The notes beneath the pieces were generated by a model that saw only the letters and a list, made by a program, of their open reading frames with translations, was not told the origin of the DNA and did not search any database. A DNA stretch of 64,000 nucleotides from Ptychodera flava (Eukaryota; Hemichordata; Enteropneusta; Ptychoderidae): assembly GCF_041260155.1 (NCBI RefSeq), contig NC_091942.1, positions 15,497,501 through 15,561,500 of the forward strand, given 5' to 3'. Positions 63,554 to 64,000 of this stretch are shown here, in pieces. The translations under genes were made by a program, and so were the position numbers. Position 1 is the stretch's first letter. Every line of letters starts with the position of its first letter.

Positions 63554-63837
63554 TGTACATATATGGCTGTGCTGGACTTTTCATCACGCTTCAGGGAGCA
63601 GAACAAGAAAATGCAGTCGATACACAGAACCAAAAAAAAAATAGTCAAACGTTGTAGCCTAAAATTGACAACCCAACACATATTTCATATCAACCAGAGA
63701 CTTTGTTTTGAGTCCCCTTCTTTAAGTCTCCAGAAACTTTCAAGTGCCCCCAACATACCCTTGATATTTTCAAGTCCCCTCCCCGTCAATTCTCCCAACC
63801 CGCTCCCCCTCCAGAGGTGATTGTGAATGCAGCCTAA

Positions 63838-64000
63838 ACGTCACATAGTTTCCTTAAAAACTGTCGGAGCAAAATTCGTGTCCCCTGTACCAGACGCTGA
63901 CAAGTTGACGTTAAACTGGTATCCCACGTCGTTTGAACTATCAGATCACAGATGCTCTTTTCGGAGCGCTGATATATACATGGCGCTCTCTGACACCGGA
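63838..64000. other. window end, nothing recognised
   Basis: Short non-coding stretch to the window edge. Confidence 0.4.

Overview
This is eukaryotic, metazoan DNA that is poor in genes and rich in repeats. It has spliceosomal GT-AG introns, nuclear-type tRNA genes, long tetranucleotide microsatellites, several retroelement fragments and many small inverted-repeat elements. The only protein gene I recognise is a Polycomb-class chromobox (CBX) gene with bilaterian features. Naiad-type Penelope-like elements are known from many invertebrate phyla, so an invertebrate, probably marine, fits. A hemichordate or similar animal is a guess and cannot be settled from this window.

Layout. At 1-951, on the minus strand, lies the 5'-truncated N-terminal part of a Penelope-like element with permuted domains (Naiad type), abutting a (TA)n/(ACAT)n microsatellite. 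From 1.3 to 11.5 kb there is an almost pure field of repeats: satellite-bearing TIR elements with TAA target duplications, a 313-bp TIR element with a 9-bp duplication, a perfect 66-bp-arm foldback, a 225-bp tandem duplication, and the first of about eight copies of a TTAA-flanked MITE family. Two tRNA-Asp(GTC) genes face opposite ways at 12.9 and 25.9 kb. Between them are microsatellites, a 1-kb TIR element carrying a Penelope-like reverse transcriptase relic, and a LINE 3' end. From 28 to 36 kb there are further MITEs, a second LINE relic and a 572-bp solo LTR. From 36.3 to 43.4 kb the DNA looks richer in CpG, and the five-exon CBX gene lies at 41339-43081 on the minus strand with a CRE-like site about 100 bp upstream. 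From 43.4 to 64 kb there are microsatellites, palindromic MITEs, a LINE nested in a TTAA MITE, a row of three TTAA-bounded inverted-repeat elements sharing boundaries, and a 1.9-kb satellite-bearing TIR element.

Function. The CBX gene and the two tRNAs are the only loci likely to be functional host genes. Most ORFs of 60-190 codons are microsatellite translations or chance ORFs. The most interesting biology is in the mobile elements: the Naiad-type fragment at a microsatellite, TIR elements that carry about 180-bp satellite units internally, and stacked TTAA insertions.
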